NCBI GenBank assembly: GCA_031285845.1
Contig: JAITVK010000022.1
Span: forward strand, 62,001-126,000
Source: Propionibacteriaceae bacterium
GTDB taxonomy: Bacteria; Actinomycetota; Actinomycetes; Propionibacteriales; Propionibacteriaceae
Reading direction: 5' to 3'
Length of the DNA stretch: 64,000 nucleotides
The stretch's first letter is position 1. Every line of letters starts with the position of its first letter. Positions 9,025 through 18,597 of this stretch are shown here, in pieces. A model generated the notes under the pieces. The model ran no database searches and was not told the DNA's origin. It saw only the letters and a list, made by a program, of their open reading frames with translations. Made by a program: the position numbers and the translations under genes.

Positions 9025-11304
9025 ATGCCACAGTGGAAAGCTCAGTTCATATCCAGCCCGAAGCCCTGCGAGGAAGGCGATCCGGCGCCGTACTTTAGGA
9101 AAACCTTCGATGTCGAACCTGGGGTGCGGCATGCCACGGTCTATGTCACGGCGCTTGGCGTGGTCGAGGCTCATCTCAACGGTTCTCGGATCGGTGACGC
9201 GGTCCTGGCCCCGGGATGGACGGCCTACCGCGAGCGCCTGATGGTCGCTGAATATGACGTGACCGACCTGCTGTCGACCGGCCCCAATGTGATGGGAGCC
9301 ATCGTCGGCGAGGGCTGGGCAGTCGGGGCTTTGACGTGGAACAAGTCCAACCATCATTACGCGGATCGTCCGGCCTTGTTCATGCAATTGGAGATCGAGT
9401 ACGCCGATCGTACCGAGATCGTGTCGACAGCCCCGTCGTCGGCCCCGGCGAAAGACTCCGATTGGGTGGTTGGGCCAGGTGGGGTCCGGGCCAACGGGCT
9501 CTACGACGGCGAGGTCTTCGACGCTCAGCTGGAACAGGTCGGTTGGGCCGCGCCGGGCTACGACGCCACCGCTTGGTGGCCGACCATCAGCTACGACTGG
9601 CCGATGTCCTCGCTTCGGTTGTCCAGCGTCCCGCCGATTCGGCGCATCGAAGAGTTGGCGGCCGTCGAGGTGACCGTGTCGCCGACGGGATACCCGATCA
9701 TCGATTTCGGACAAAACATCTCCGGATGGGTCCATCTGACGCTGAACAATCCCCGTCGCGGCCAAGACATCACGATCCGCCATGCTGAAGCGCTCAAACC
9801 CGACGGGGCCTTGGAGCGGGAGACCAATCGTACGGCGCTGGCCACGGACCGCTACATCGCGGCCGGTCACGAACGTGAAGAGTGGGAGCCACGTTTCACG
9901 ATTCACGGTTTCCGCTACATCGAGGTCGAAGGCTGGCGTGGACTGCCGAGTTTGGACGACTTCCGCGCGGTCGTCGTCCACTCCGACATGGATCGTACTG
10001 GCTGGTTCGAGTCATCTGACGCGATGCTGAACCGTCTGCACGAGAACGCCGTCTGGTCGATGCGTGACAACTTCGTCGGGATTCCCACCGACTGTCCTCA
10101 GCGCGACGAGCGGCTGGGGTGGACCGGGGACGTGAACGTCTTCATCGCCTCGGCGACCTATCTCTACGACGTCGAGGCGGTCCTCGCCTCCTGGTTGAGC
10201 GACTTGATGATCGAGCAGCGCAGTCATGGCGTGATGCCACGCTCCGCTCCACTGGTCGATCCGCGTCCCAGCGAGCCGACTGCGTTGTGGGGCGACGCCA
10301 TCGTCAACGTGCCGTGGATGCTTTATCAGGAGTACGGTCGCCGCGAGGTTTTGCGGCGCTGCTGGCCGGCCATGCGGGCCTTCGTCGACGAAGTGGCCAC
10401 GCGGCTGGATCCGAGAGGGCTGTGGAACACCGGTTTCCAGTACGGCGACTGGGCCGATCCGGATGCTCCGGCCAGGGAGCCGGGGCAAGCCAAGACGGAC
10501 AAATACCTGGTGGCGCAGGCGTACTTGGCGCGCACCACCGACCAGATGGTGCGCATCGCGGAGTTGCTGGGCGAGGACGAGGCGCGTGAACAGTACGTCG
10601 AACTCGACACCAGGGTCCGGCTGGGGTTTCAGGAGGCGTACGTCACCCAGCGCGGCATCGTCAAAGACGAGACGGCCACTGGTTACGCTCTAGCGATCTG
10701 CTTCGGCTTGCTGACCGATGAGCAGCAGACGTACGCCGGGAAACGGTTGCGCGGAATCATCGCCGGGCGCGGACACATCATCTCCTCCGGTTTCGCCGGC
10801 ATCCCGTTCGTGACCGACGCGTTGACCATGACCGGGCATCTCGACACCGCGTACGCCATGCTGTTCCAGACCCAATGCCCGTCGTTCATGTATCCGGTGA
10901 CGATGGGGGCGACCACCTTCTGGGAGCGTTGGGACGCCATTTTGCCTGACGGGCACCTGCATCGCACGGGGATGACCTCGCTGAACCATTACGCGCTGGG
11001 GGCGATCAGTGACTGGGTGCGTCGAGTGGTCGGCGGTTTGTCCAGCGCGGCGCCCGGGTGGAGCCAAATCGTGGTCGCTCCTCGACCCGGGGGTGGCCTG
11101 ACCACGGCTGAGACCAGCCACGTCACACCACTGGGTTTGGCCTCCGTCAAGTGGCAGATTCGTGACGGTGAGATGGTGGTCACGGTGGTGGTGCCCGACG
11201 GCGCGACTGCTCGGATCGTTCTGCCGGATCATCCCGAAGGGCTGGTCGCGACCGAAGGTCCGGGCGAGCATGAATGGGCCTATCCGCTGCGTGGAGACCA
11301 CTGA
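9025..11304 (+). CDS. Alpha-L-rhamnosidase, glycoside hydrolase family 78
   Basis: 759-residue GH78 enzyme that removes terminal alpha-L-rhamnose from glycosides. Order: N-terminal beta-sandwich domains with HLNGSRIGDAVLAPGWTAY (about 50-70), the IDFGQNISGWV segment (about 228-240), then the (alpha/alpha)6 barrel. The acidic motif of the catalytic acid is in DCPQRDERLGWTGD (about 356-369) and the base in FWERWD (about 631-636). A C-terminal beta domain closes the protein. There is no signal peptide, so it should act on imported or intracellular rhamnosides. AAAGGAG precedes the ATG at 9025. No transporter or rhamnose pathway gene is adjacent. Confidence 0.93.
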   Translation: MPQWKAQFISSPKPCEEGDPAPYFRKTFDVEPGVRHATVYVTALGVVEAHLNGSRIGDAVLAPGWTAYRERLMVAEYDVTDLLSTGPNVMGAIVGEGWAVGALTWNKSNHHYADRPALFMQLEIEYADRTEIVSTAPSSAPAKDSDWVVGPGGVRANGLYDGEVFDAQLEQVGWAAPGYDATAWWPTISYDWPMSSLRLSSVPPIRRIEELAAVEVTVSPTGYPIIDFGQNISGWVHLTLNNPRRGQDITIRHAEALKPDGALERETNRTALATDRYIAAGHEREEWEPRFTIHGFRYIEVEGWRGLPSLDDFRAVVVHSDMDRTGWFESSDAMLNRLHENAVWSMRDNFVGIPTDCPQRDERLGWTGDVNVFIASATYLYDVEAVLASWLSDLMIEQRSHGVMPRSAPLVDPRPSEPTALWGDAIVNVPWMLYQEYGRREVLRRCWPAMRAFVDEVATRLDPRGLWNTGFQYGDWADPDAPAREPGQAKTDKYLVAQAYLARTTDQMVRIAELLGEDEAREQYVELDTRVRLGFQEAYVTQRGIVKDETATGYALAICFGLLTDEQQTYAGKRLRGIIAGRGHIISSGFAGIPFVTDALTMTGHLDTAYAMLFQTQCPSFMYPVTMGATTFWERWDAILPDGHLHRTGMTSLNHYALGAISDWVRRVVGGLSSAAPGWSQIVVAPRPGGGLTTAETSHVTPLGLASVKWQIRDGEMVVTVVVPDGATARIVLPDHPEGLVATEGPGEHEWAYPLRGDH

Positions 11305-11385
11305 ACTGGCCGGCCGGGGGGATCCTCGGCAGGTCAGTTGGGGTCGTTGCTCAGTTTCGGCCTTGTCAGGGGTTATTCTAGACGG

Positions 11386-11883
11386 ATGAATGACACTGTC
11401 TGGTTGACTCATGAGGCCTACACGCGGCTGCGTGAGGAGTACGACTACATCTCCGGCGAGGGCCGCGACATCATCTCTCGTCGTATCGGTCAGGCGCGCG
11501 AAGAAGGCGACCTGTCAGAGAACGCCGGTTATCATGCGGCTCGCGAGGAACAGGGTCAGAATGAGCTCCGCATCCGCCAGCTGAAAGCCATTCTCGACAA
11601 CGCCCAAGTCGGTGAGCCTGGTCAGGCCGATGACACTGTCCATCCGGGGTCGACGGTCACGATCGCCTACGACGGCGACCCGAGTGACACCGACACTTTC
11701 TTGCTCGGCTCGCGCGAGCTGCTCGGGCTCGACGACTCCGTCGACACCGCAGTGTTCTCCCCCCAGTCTCCGGTCGGTGCGGCCGTGTTGGGTCATCAGG
11801 TGGGCGACGAGGTAGCGTACGAGGCGCCCAACGGGCGAATGATTCACATCACCATCACCGCTATCGAGGGGTTCCCGGGCTGA
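11386..11883 (+). CDS. greA: Transcription elongation factor GreA
   Basis: 165-residue Gre factor that rescues backtracked RNA polymerase by stimulating transcript cleavage. The N-terminal coiled coil carries the tip motif with the two acidic residues (REEGDLSENAGYHAAREEQG, about residues 35-54), and the C-terminal FKBP-like domain ends ...GDEVAYEAPNGRMIHITI. Start at ATG 11386 gives the normal length. It is convergent with the next gene, with only 10 bases between the two stop codons. Confidence 0.95.
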   Translation: MNDTVWLTHEAYTRLREEYDYISGEGRDIISRRIGQAREEGDLSENAGYHAAREEQGQNELRIRQLKAILDNAQVGEPGQADDTVHPGSTVTIAYDGDPSDTDTFLLGSRELLGLDDSVDTAVFSPQSPVGAAVLGHQVGDEVAYEAPNGRMIHITITAIEGFPG

Positions 11884-11893
11884 GCGAACGGGG

Positions 11894-12751
11894 TCAGAGG
11901 ACTTTCACCACGCCGTGGCCGACGACGATGCCGATGTCGAGGTGCGCGGTTCCAGCGCCGAGGACGAGTTCGTTGTCGGTGGGCTGACCGCCGTCCCAGG
12001 AGACTCGGCCCAGTTGGGCGTCGGCCCGCACGGTCACGTCGGAACCTGGGGCGGCTTCGACCACGATCTGGCCCGACTCGCAGCGTACCCTGGACCAACC
12101 TTGCGTGAACTGGCCACTCAACGTCGCTTGGCCCGCTTGAAGCAGGAGATCAGACACGACATGGGCCCCAGTGATCGTGGCGACCCCAGCGGTCAGACGG
12201 ACTCGTCCCAGATGGGGAAGATCCTGGACGTGCAGCGAACTGCCCGTCAACTCGATGTCGACTTCCAGGGTCGGGTTGACCCGAACGGTCAGTTCTTTGC
12301 CGATGCCCAGGGCTTTGACGTCGTCCAATCCGCGCAGCGACCGCGCCCAGGCGATGGCGTCGACGACACCGCTGAACTCCTTGTCGCCGAGGATTTCCAG
12401 CGTCGAACCGTTGCGCTTGACTTGGTGGACGTCCTCAGCGGCCGCAGTCGACACGTTCGGGTCCGCCACGATCTTGACTTTGCGACCGGTGGCGCGAACC
12501 AGGATCTTCGACACCCCGTTGATCTTGTCGGCCTTCGGGGGGATGTTGCCGTTCGGCTCGGGGGCGACGGGGCCGGTGGCCGGTGTCTCGGCCCCGGCTT
12601 CGGGCATGGTCGGCCATTCGGTGGACATCTCGGGGCTGGATTCGGCCGGTCCGGTGCTCTCCAGCGCTCCGATCCGTCGTTTGGCCTCGGCGGCGTCGAT
12701 GCGTCCGGCGGCGAGGTCGTCCAGAATGATCGTCAGGTCCATGGTGCTCAT
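11894..12751 (-). CDS. Protein with N-terminal SHOCT-like helix and DUF4097-like beta-strand repeats
   Basis: 285-residue protein of unknown function. Residues 4-30 (LTIILDDLAAGRIDAAEAKRRI) resemble the short helical pair seen at the start of many actinobacterial DUF4097 proteins. A Pro/Glu/Ala-rich linker follows (about 31-75). From about residue 110 on there is a series of short hydrophobic beta strands of the kind found in DUF4097/adhesin-like beta-solenoids (LTVRVNPTLEVDIEL, LHVQDLPHLGRVRL and so on). No signal peptide or membrane segment. It is divergent from ung with a 160-base gap. Confidence 0.6.
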   Translation of the reverse strand: MSTMDLTIILDDLAAGRIDAAEAKRRIGALESTGPAESSPEMSTEWPTMPEAGAETPATGPVAPEPNGNIPPKADKINGVSKILVRATGRKVKIVADPNVSTAAAEDVHQVKRNGSTLEILGDKEFSGVVDAIAWARSLRGLDDVKALGIGKELTVRVNPTLEVDIELTGSSLHVQDLPHLGRVRLTAGVATITGAHVVSDLLLQAGQATLSGQFTQGWSRVRCESGQIVVEAAPGSDVTVRADAQLGRVSWDGGQPTDNELVLGAGTAHLDIGIVVGHGVVKVL

Positions 12752-12911
12752 GCATCAATGGTGGCACATGTCGATGGCGGGTTCGTCATGCCGACAGGGT
12801 CGGGGAGAGCAGTCAAGGGTACGATCGGGGTTCTTCGCGATCGAGTTCGGATCGTTCGGTGGTGGTGAGCGAACCGGACTGGCGTCGAGGCGGACGCAGT
12901 AGCCTTGAGCA

Positions 12912-13604
12912 ATGGAGTCGAAGACCACACAAACACCGGTCGCGGGGTTGTCGAACATCATGGCCCCCGATTGGGCCCAGGCGTTGGCCCCAGTCGAGCC
13001 GCAGATTCACGCGATGGGGGATTTCCTTCGAGCCGAGTTGGCCGCAGGGCGGTCGTACTTGCCGAGTGGGTCGAACGTGTTGCGGGCGTTCTCGCGCCCG
13101 ATGGCCGCGGTTCGAGTCCTCATCGTGGGCCAAGACCCCTACCCGACCCCGGGACATGCTGTCGGACTGTCGTTCAGCGTCGGTGCGGAGGTTCGGCCAC
13201 TGCCGGGGTCGCTGCGGAACATGTACGCCGAACTGAGCTCTGATCTGGGGGTGAACCCGCCGAGCACCGGTGACCTGACGCCATGGTTCGAGCAGGGCGT
13301 GTTGCTGTTGAACCGAGTGCTGACGGTGACCCCGGGGAAGCCGGGCTCACATCGTGGCAAAGGCTGGGAGGCGGTCACGCAGGCGGCGATCGAGGCGTTG
13401 GTTGCTCGAGGTGGTCCGCTGGTCGCGATTTTGTGGGGACGTGACGCTCAGACGTTGACCGGTATGCTCGGGTCGGTTCCGATCATCGCCAGCGCACACC
13501 CATCGCCGCTGTCGGCTCGATCAGGGTTCTTCGGCTCGAAGCCCTATTCCAGAGCCAACGCCGCGCTGGTCGAACAAGGGGCCCAGCCGATCGCCTGGGT
13601 CTGA
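12912..13604 (+). CDS. ung: Uracil-DNA glycosylase
   Basis: 230-residue family 1 UDG that excises uracil from DNA. The water-activating loop [17 protein letters not shown] contains Asp75, the second key motif is HPSPLSA (His about 196), and the uracil-binding region LLLNRVLTV is present. Length and motifs match typical actinobacterial Ung. The ATG at 12912 begins MESKTTQTP; a second ATG at about 12960 is possible because residues 1-16 are weakly conserved. Confidence 0.95.
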   Translation: MESKTTQTPVAGLSNIMAPDWAQALAPVEPQIHAMGDFLRAELAAGRSYLPSGSNVLRAFSRPMAAVRVLIVGQDPYPTPGHAVGLSFSVGAEVRPLPGSLRNMYAELSSDLGVNPPSTGDLTPWFEQGVLLLNRVLTVTPGKPGSHRGKGWEAVTQAAIEALVARGGPLVAILWGRDAQTLTGMLGSVPIIASAHPSPLSARSGFFGSKPYSRANAALVEQGAQPIAWV

Positions 13605-13749
13605 GGGGCGCAGTTGGTCTGAGGTGGTGGGCGGGCCCGGCCCATCACCTAGGCCTGGCCCGGGGTGTCGGGTCCGGATTTTGCGACAATCGCAGCGGGC
13701 GTGGTTTGGTGGTGTGGCCTATCGGCCTCAATTGTGGAAGGCTAGTCAG

Positions 13750-14460
13750 ATGAGGTTATTCGGACGAGGTGTGAGAGCGCGGCTCGACAAGGACCCCACG
13801 GACGTGACGCAGATGTTCGCTTCCGTCGCACCCCGTTATGACCTGATGAACGACCTTGCCTCGCTGGGGCAGGATCGTCGGTGGCGGGTGGATGTCGTCG
13901 ACGCTTTGGCGCCGCAACCGGGCGAAGTCATCCTCGATCTGGCCGCCGGCACCGGAACCTCGTCGGTCCCGATCAGTCGGGCCGGGGCGACGGTGATTTC
14001 GACCGACCTGACTGAGGACATGGTGCGAGTGGGACGCGAACGTCATCCCGAGCAAGTGTTCGTCGTCGGCGACGCGGCTCATCTGCCATACGAAGACGGT
14101 TGTTTCGACGCGGCCACCATGAGCTTCGGGCTGCGCAACGTCGCCGACGCCGCGCACGTGTTGACCGAGTTGCATCGGGTGGTGCGCAGTGGCGGGACTT
14201 TGGTGGTGTGCGAGTTCTCCACACCGACCTCGGCGGTGATGCGCGCGGCGTACCGAGTGTGGTTGAACCGTGGTATGCCCGTCATGGCGCAGTTGGCGTC
14301 CAGCGACGTGGCGGCGTACTCCTATCTGACTGAGTCGATTCTCGCCTGGCCTGATCAAGAAGGGCTGGCGGCGATGATGGAGGCGGCGGGCTGGGAAGAC
14401 ATCCAGTGGCGCAATCTGACCGGCGGCGTCGTGGCGCTGCATCGAGCGACTCGTCCATGA
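13750..14460 (+). CDS. menG: Demethylmenaquinone methyltransferase (MenG/UbiE family)
   Basis: 236-residue class I SAM methyltransferase that carries out the last step of menaquinone synthesis. Family motifs: VTQMFASVAPRYDLMNDLASLGQDRRWR (about 19-46), SAM motif I LDLAAGTGT (62-70), DLTEDM, GDAAHLPYEDGCFDA, and the UbiE signature FGLRNVADA. Actinobacteria normally make only menaquinone, hence the symbol. The ATG at 13750 is chosen because MRLFGRGVRARLDKDP starts 8-10 residues before the conserved core. Its TGA overlaps the ATG of the next gene (ATGA at 14457-14460). Confidence 0.9.
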   Translation: MRLFGRGVRARLDKDPTDVTQMFASVAPRYDLMNDLASLGQDRRWRVDVVDALAPQPGEVILDLAAGTGTSSVPISRAGATVISTDLTEDMVRVGRERHPEQVFVVGDAAHLPYEDGCFDAATMSFGLRNVADAAHVLTELHRVVRSGGTLVVCEFSTPTSAVMRAAYRVWLNRGMPVMAQLASSDVAAYSYLTESILAWPDQEGLAAMMEAAGWEDIQWRNLTGGVVALHRATRP

Positions 14461-16259
14461 CTGCAGGGCCACCTGACTTCGTGCTTGATCAGTACGCGGC
14501 CACGTCCTGCCCAGTCAAAACCCAGTACGCTTTCGATCCGACAATGAGGCTTCGGGCGCTGTCGGATGAGCAGGGCTGGTTCGACCGTTCATCGTCGACC
14601 ACCCCTGGCGTGTCGTCAGCGATCGAGCCAAGTCTGCGGGCCGGGGGTGACTCGCGGTCGCTGACGCGGGGTCGCCATGACGCCCGCGTGGCACGAGCGC
14701 TGACCGCCCACCATCGCGATGTTCTGGTCGATCTGGCCCATATTCCGGCCTCGGTCAATCGATCGACGGCCTGTTGGGCGGCGATGTCGGTCGGGGCGCG
14801 GCTGATCCTCGGCGGGGAGCTGCCGATGGATGTGCGTCAGCATCGCTGGGGTGTGGCTGACCTGCTGATTCGCGACCGCGACGCCAAGGACCACCCGGTC
14901 TACCACCCGGCGGTGATCCGCGACCACGCTGTGCTCGCGCCAATTCATTCGGGACAGGGTGGGCAACTGGTGGCTTCGACATCGTCGCCCTTCCTTGATC
15001 AAGCGGTCATTCGTGGCCAGCGGTTTCGCATCGAAACCCATTCCAACGACCTGATCGAATTGGCTCACCTGTGGTATCTGGTGGGCGCGGCCGGTTTTGG
15101 CGCGGATCAGGCGTGGGGTGCAATCATCGGGGCCGATCCGTCGAGCAAACCCGGCGGTTACGCCGTGACGTGGGTCAACCTATCGGAGCGTCAGATTCGA
15201 ACTTTCGCCTACCAGGGCGAGCGTCAGTGGAAGAAACACAGTGCCCTGAGTCGTTATCGGCACGAGAGTCGGTTCCGCGTACGGATCGCCGAGCATGCTC
15301 TGGGGCGGACCGGGGCCGACGCGGATTCGGCGCCGGTGTGTGAACCGGTGAGGATACCGCAGTGTCAGAGCTGTCCGTGGTGGTCGACCTGTCGGGTCGT
15401 GCTGGCCGATGATATCTCGACGGCGATTGAGCGCGCGCCCCTGGATCCGCGCGAGATCATGACCTTGCGCAGTCTGGGAGTCACGACCACCGGCGACTTG
15501 GCGTCGGCTGACGTCGAATCGTTGTTGCCGCAGTATCTGCCGCTGGTGGCTCACCGTGGTGGGGCCGAGGATCGACTGCGGTTGGCCGCTCATCGCGGGC
15601 GGCTGATCGCCGACGGGGTGTCGCTGGAGCGGATCACCAGCGGCACGATCGAATTGCCCTCCGCGCCGATCGAGATCGACCTCGACATGGAGACTTCGGC
15701 GCATAATCAGGTCTACTTGTGGGGGTTCTTGATCCATGATCGTCGTGAGCCGGGGCTCGAGCCGACGTACTGTTCGGTGTCGTCGTTCTCCGCTCTGACG
15801 GCACCGAAAGAGGCAGAACTGGCGCTCGAAGCCGCCAATCGCTTGAAACGTTACGTCGACAGTGTCGAAGGGGTGCCGGTGTTGGTGTGGCACTACTCCT
15901 CCTACGAGACGACCACGCTTCGGCGGCTGGCTCATCGCGGTCATGATGCGACCCAAGACGCGTTGGACTGGCTGCTCGGGTTCTCGCGCGAGCGATTCGT
16001 CGATTTGTTCGCGGTGGTGAAAAAGCATTTCTTCGGTGTCCAGGGGTTGGGGTTGAAGGCGGTGGCGGCTCAAGGCGCGGGATTCGCTTGGCGTGATCCG
16101 GCCCCGGGTGGGTTGAATTCACAGTTCTGGTTCTCTGACGCCGTCAACGCGCCGACCGCGCAGTTGCGTCAGGCCGCGGCGGATCGAGTCCTGCGCTACA
16201 ACGAGGACGATGTCCGCGCCACCTGGGCCGTGCGGCAGTGGCTGCGCACGCTGTCGTGA
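14457..16259 (+). CDS. TM0106 family RecB-like putative nuclease
   Basis: 600-residue protein of the actinobacterial TM0106 RecB-like family. The N-terminal half has a RecB/Cas4-like PD-(D/E)XK arrangement (WGVADLLIRD about 142-151; DFV LDQYAATSCPVKTQYAF at the start) with a cysteine cluster C-x2-C-x5-C near residue 300 (CQSCPWWSTC), suggesting an iron-sulfur or zinc site. The C-terminal part is a YprB-like RNase H fold with IDLDMET (about 404) and a late RYNEDDVRATWAV motif. Substrate is unknown. Translation is coupled to menG through an ATGA overlap. Confidence 0.85.
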   Translation: MTAGPPDFVLDQYAATSCPVKTQYAFDPTMRLRALSDEQGWFDRSSSTTPGVSSAIEPSLRAGGDSRSLTRGRHDARVARALTAHHRDVLVDLAHIPASVNRSTACWAAMSVGARLILGGELPMDVRQHRWGVADLLIRDRDAKDHPVYHPAVIRDHAVLAPIHSGQGGQLVASTSSPFLDQAVIRGQRFRIETHSNDLIELAHLWYLVGAAGFGADQAWGAIIGADPSSKPGGYAVTWVNLSERQIRTFAYQGERQWKKHSALSRYRHESRFRVRIAEHALGRTGADADSAPVCEPVRIPQCQSCPWWSTCRVVLADDISTAIERAPLDPREIMTLRSLGVTTTGDLASADVESLLPQYLPLVAHRGGAEDRLRLAAHRGRLIADGVSLERITSGTIELPSAPIEIDLDMETSAHNQVYLWGFLIHDRREPGLEPTYCSVSSFSALTAPKEAELALEAANRLKRYVDSVEGVPVLVWHYSSYETTTLRRLAHRGHDATQDALDWLLGFSRERFVDLFAVVKKHFFGVQGLGLKAVAAQGAGFAWRDPAPGGLNSQFWFSDAVNAPTAQLRQAAADRVLRYNEDDVRATWAVRQWLRTLS

Positions 16260-16374
16260 GCAGCGTCGTCCGGCGAACTCGCGCAGGGTGTCTGCTGACC
16301 GGCGAATCGGTTGCGATGCGCGCAGCGACGCCCAGATCAGCACGCGGGGCGCCTGCTGACGAGCCCAGCGCCGC

Positions 16375-16560
16375 CTACGACACCAGGCGCAACTGCGGCA
16401 GCAAACCGACCTCGGCCATGACGTTCAGGGCCTCGGCCTCCTGGGGACTGAATCGCACCGGCGTCCCGAATTGGGGGTCGGCGATGAACGCCATCACACA
16501 GTCACCACACGCCTGCGAATCAGCTTGGCAGGTGTCACAATCAACCACATATGATTTCAT
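16375..16560 (-). CDS. Small cysteine-rich conserved actinobacterial protein
   Basis: 61-residue protein with a C-x2-C-x7-C-x2-C pattern (CDTC...ACGDC), likely a zinc or other metal knot, followed by a C-terminal segment (FSPQEAEALNVMAEVGLLPQLRLV). It resembles short actinobacterial proteins that begin with an (I/V)DCDTC motif; the function is not known. I use the ATG at 16560 because the conserved part starts there; an in-frame ATG at 16590 would add 10 residues. It is divergent from the DEDDh/GIY-YIG gene. Confidence 0.7.
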   Translation of the reverse strand: MKSYVVDCDTCQADSQACGDCVMAFIADPQFGTPVRFSPQEAEALNVMAEVGLLPQLRLVS

Positions 16561-16661
16561 GGGACTCAGTGTGACACCCAGGTCGGACATTTTCTGTGGG
16601 AGCGATTGGACCGACGCATCAGCCGGAAGTTTTGTCGTACCTGAGGTCTACAGTTGGTCGC

Positions 16662-18428
16662 ATGGCTGGAACGCGAATCGATCCTGGAGACTGCGACGAC
16701 GGATACGATTCCGCGCTGTTCGACGCCAGTGCCTGGCCGATGTCAGACGATGAATCAGGCCCGGCCGACGCAGATGAGGTCGACGAGGGGCCGTTGACCG
16801 CGCCGCTGTCCCACGTGCGATTCTGCGTCATCGACTTGGAGACCACCGGCACAGGGCTTGAGGCTCGCATCACGGAGATCGGGGCGGTCAAGGTCTGCGG
16901 TGGCGAGGTCCTGGGGACTTTCCAGACCTTGATCAACCCGGGCGAGTCGATTCCGCAGTTCATCACGTCGTTGACAGGGATCAGTGATCTGACAGTGGCC
17001 GACGCGCCTCGCCTGCGTCAGGTTTTCGCCTCGCTGGTCGAGTTTTGTCGCGGCTGCGTCATGGTGGCCCACAACGCGCGGTTCGACATGGGTTTCATCC
17101 ATCGCGCCGCGATCGGATTGGGGTATTCCTGGCCGTCGAACACGGTTGTCGACACGGTCTCGCTGGCTCGTCGAGTGATCCCACGCTCCGAGGTCTCCAA
17201 CTACCGCCTGGGGACGTTGGCGCAATACTTCTCCACCACGATCAGTCCGTCCCACCGAGCCCTCGACGACGCTATGGCCACGGTCGACCTCTTGCACGGC
17301 TTGTTCGAGCGAATCGGCAACCGCGGGGTGCGAACTCTGGAAGATCTGCTGCAGTATTCGGCCACGATCACGAAGGCGCGTCGAGCCAAGAAGACCTGGG
17401 CCGACGGATTGCCCCACGGGCCGGGGGTGTATTGGTTCGTCCGCGACGATCAGTCGGGGCGCAAGGTGTTGTACGTCGGCACGTCGAAACACATTCGACG
17501 CCGTGTCGCGACGTACTTCACCGCCAGCGAGTCGCGTCGACGGATGGAAGAGATGGTCAGTTTGGCCACCGGGGTCGAAGCGCTGCGCTGTCATACGGCG
17601 CTGGAGGCGGCTGTGGTCGAATTGCGTCTGATCGTGGCTCACCAGCCGCCGTACAATCGTCGTAGCAAGCAGCCCCGACATGTCTGGGTGAAGCTGACCC
17701 GTGAGCCGCTGCCGCGTTTCAGTGTCGTACGGCAGGTGTTGGACGATCAGGCGAGTTATTTCGGTCCCTTTCCAGGGGCGGGCGCGGCCGACGAGGCGGT
17801 GCTCGCGATGTTGGAGGCTTTCCCATTACGGCGGTGCAAGGACCGGCTCGCCTTGCGGCACGGTCGTGAGCCGTGCGCTTTGGCGCAGATGGAGGTCTGC
17901 GGCGCGCCCTGCACCCTTCAGGGACTGCCACAGTATGAGCAGTTGGTCGACCAGGCCAGACAGTGCCTGGCCGGTGACGCGCGCCCGGTCAGCCAGGCTT
18001 GCCACCGCGCGATGCGGGCGCTGTCGAGTCAATGCCGGTTCGAGGAGGCCGGCGAGATTCTTCAGCGACTGCGTTGGGTGGAGTACGGCCTGCGGCGTCA
18101 GGCTCGACTGACATCATTGGCGGCATGTCCCCAGATCGTGGCCGCGCGCCAAGTCGACCAATGTTGGGAGATCCACGTGATCCGTCATGCCCAACTGGCT
18201 GGAGCTGGGGTGGCTCGCCCCGGAGACGATCCACACCGGATCAGCGAAGCGATCGCGGCCACCGCCAAAACCGTCGAACCGCCGGTGGGTGGGATTCCGG
18301 CCTCGTCGATCGAAGAAGCCGGTCTGATCGCCTCGTGGCTGGAACAACCCGGGGTGCGTCTGATTCAGATCGATGGAACATGGGGGTGGCCGATCAACAC
18401 CTTGTCGGACCCGATCACCACGCGGTGA
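16662..18428 (+). CDS. DEDDh 3'-5' exonuclease fused to a UvrC-like GIY-YIG nuclease
   Basis: 588-residue fusion found across actinobacteria. Residues about 50-225 are a DnaQ/epsilon-type exonuclease with all acidic motifs: IDLETTG, HNARFDMGF and HRALDDA. Residues about 245-325 are a GIY-YIG domain (GPGVYWFVRD...VLYVGTSKHIRRRV) as in UvrC/Cho. The rest resembles the middle part of UvrC with a C-x5-C-x8-C-like stretch (CALAQMEVCGAPC). A role in DNA repair is likely but the exact reaction is not established. Start at ATG 16662 is preferred; the frame is open for 22 codons upstream, overlapping the promoter region of the divergent small gene. Confidence 0.9.
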   Translation: MAGTRIDPGDCDDGYDSALFDASAWPMSDDESGPADADEVDEGPLTAPLSHVRFCVIDLETTGTGLEARITEIGAVKVCGGEVLGTFQTLINPGESIPQFITSLTGISDLTVADAPRLRQVFASLVEFCRGCVMVAHNARFDMGFIHRAAIGLGYSWPSNTVVDTVSLARRVIPRSEVSNYRLGTLAQYFSTTISPSHRALDDAMATVDLLHGLFERIGNRGVRTLEDLLQYSATITKARRAKKTWADGLPHGPGVYWFVRDDQSGRKVLYVGTSKHIRRRVATYFTASESRRRMEEMVSLATGVEALRCHTALEAAVVELRLIVAHQPPYNRRSKQPRHVWVKLTREPLPRFSVVRQVLDDQASYFGPFPGAGAADEAVLAMLEAFPLRRCKDRLALRHGREPCALAQMEVCGAPCTLQGLPQYEQLVDQARQCLAGDARPVSQACHRAMRALSSQCRFEEAGEILQRLRWVEYGLRRQARLTSLAACPQIVAARQVDQCWEIHVIRHAQLAGAGVARPGDDPHRISEAIAATAKTVEPPVGGIPASSIEEAGLIASWLEQPGVRLIQIDGTWGWPINTLSDPITTR

Positions 18429-18440
18429 GCCGCAGCGGGG

Positions 18441-18560
18441 CCGAGCGGACTCGCCCGTCGGATCACGCAACGATCGGGCCAGGTGCGCGACCGCCGAACT
18501 ATGACGCGACCAAGCCCTCCAACTTGAACGGGCGACTCGCCACCCCCGAGCGGACTCGTC
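18441..18560. repeat. Diverged direct repeat between the exonuclease fusion gene and lutC
   Basis: CCGAGCGGACTCG occurs at 18441 and at 18546 (105 bases apart), each followed within 50 bases by GCGAC(C/T)AAGCC-like sequence. It lies in the 169-base gap between convergent genes and has no coding role. Confidence 0.45.
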
Positions 18561-18597
18561 CTGCGGTCCACACCGCGACTAAGCCAGGTGGACCCGA

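Noticed and set aside
15180..16073. 297-codon minus-strand frame in the RecB-like nuclease gene
   Set aside because: Shadow frame; the plus-strand protein has clear nuclease motifs.
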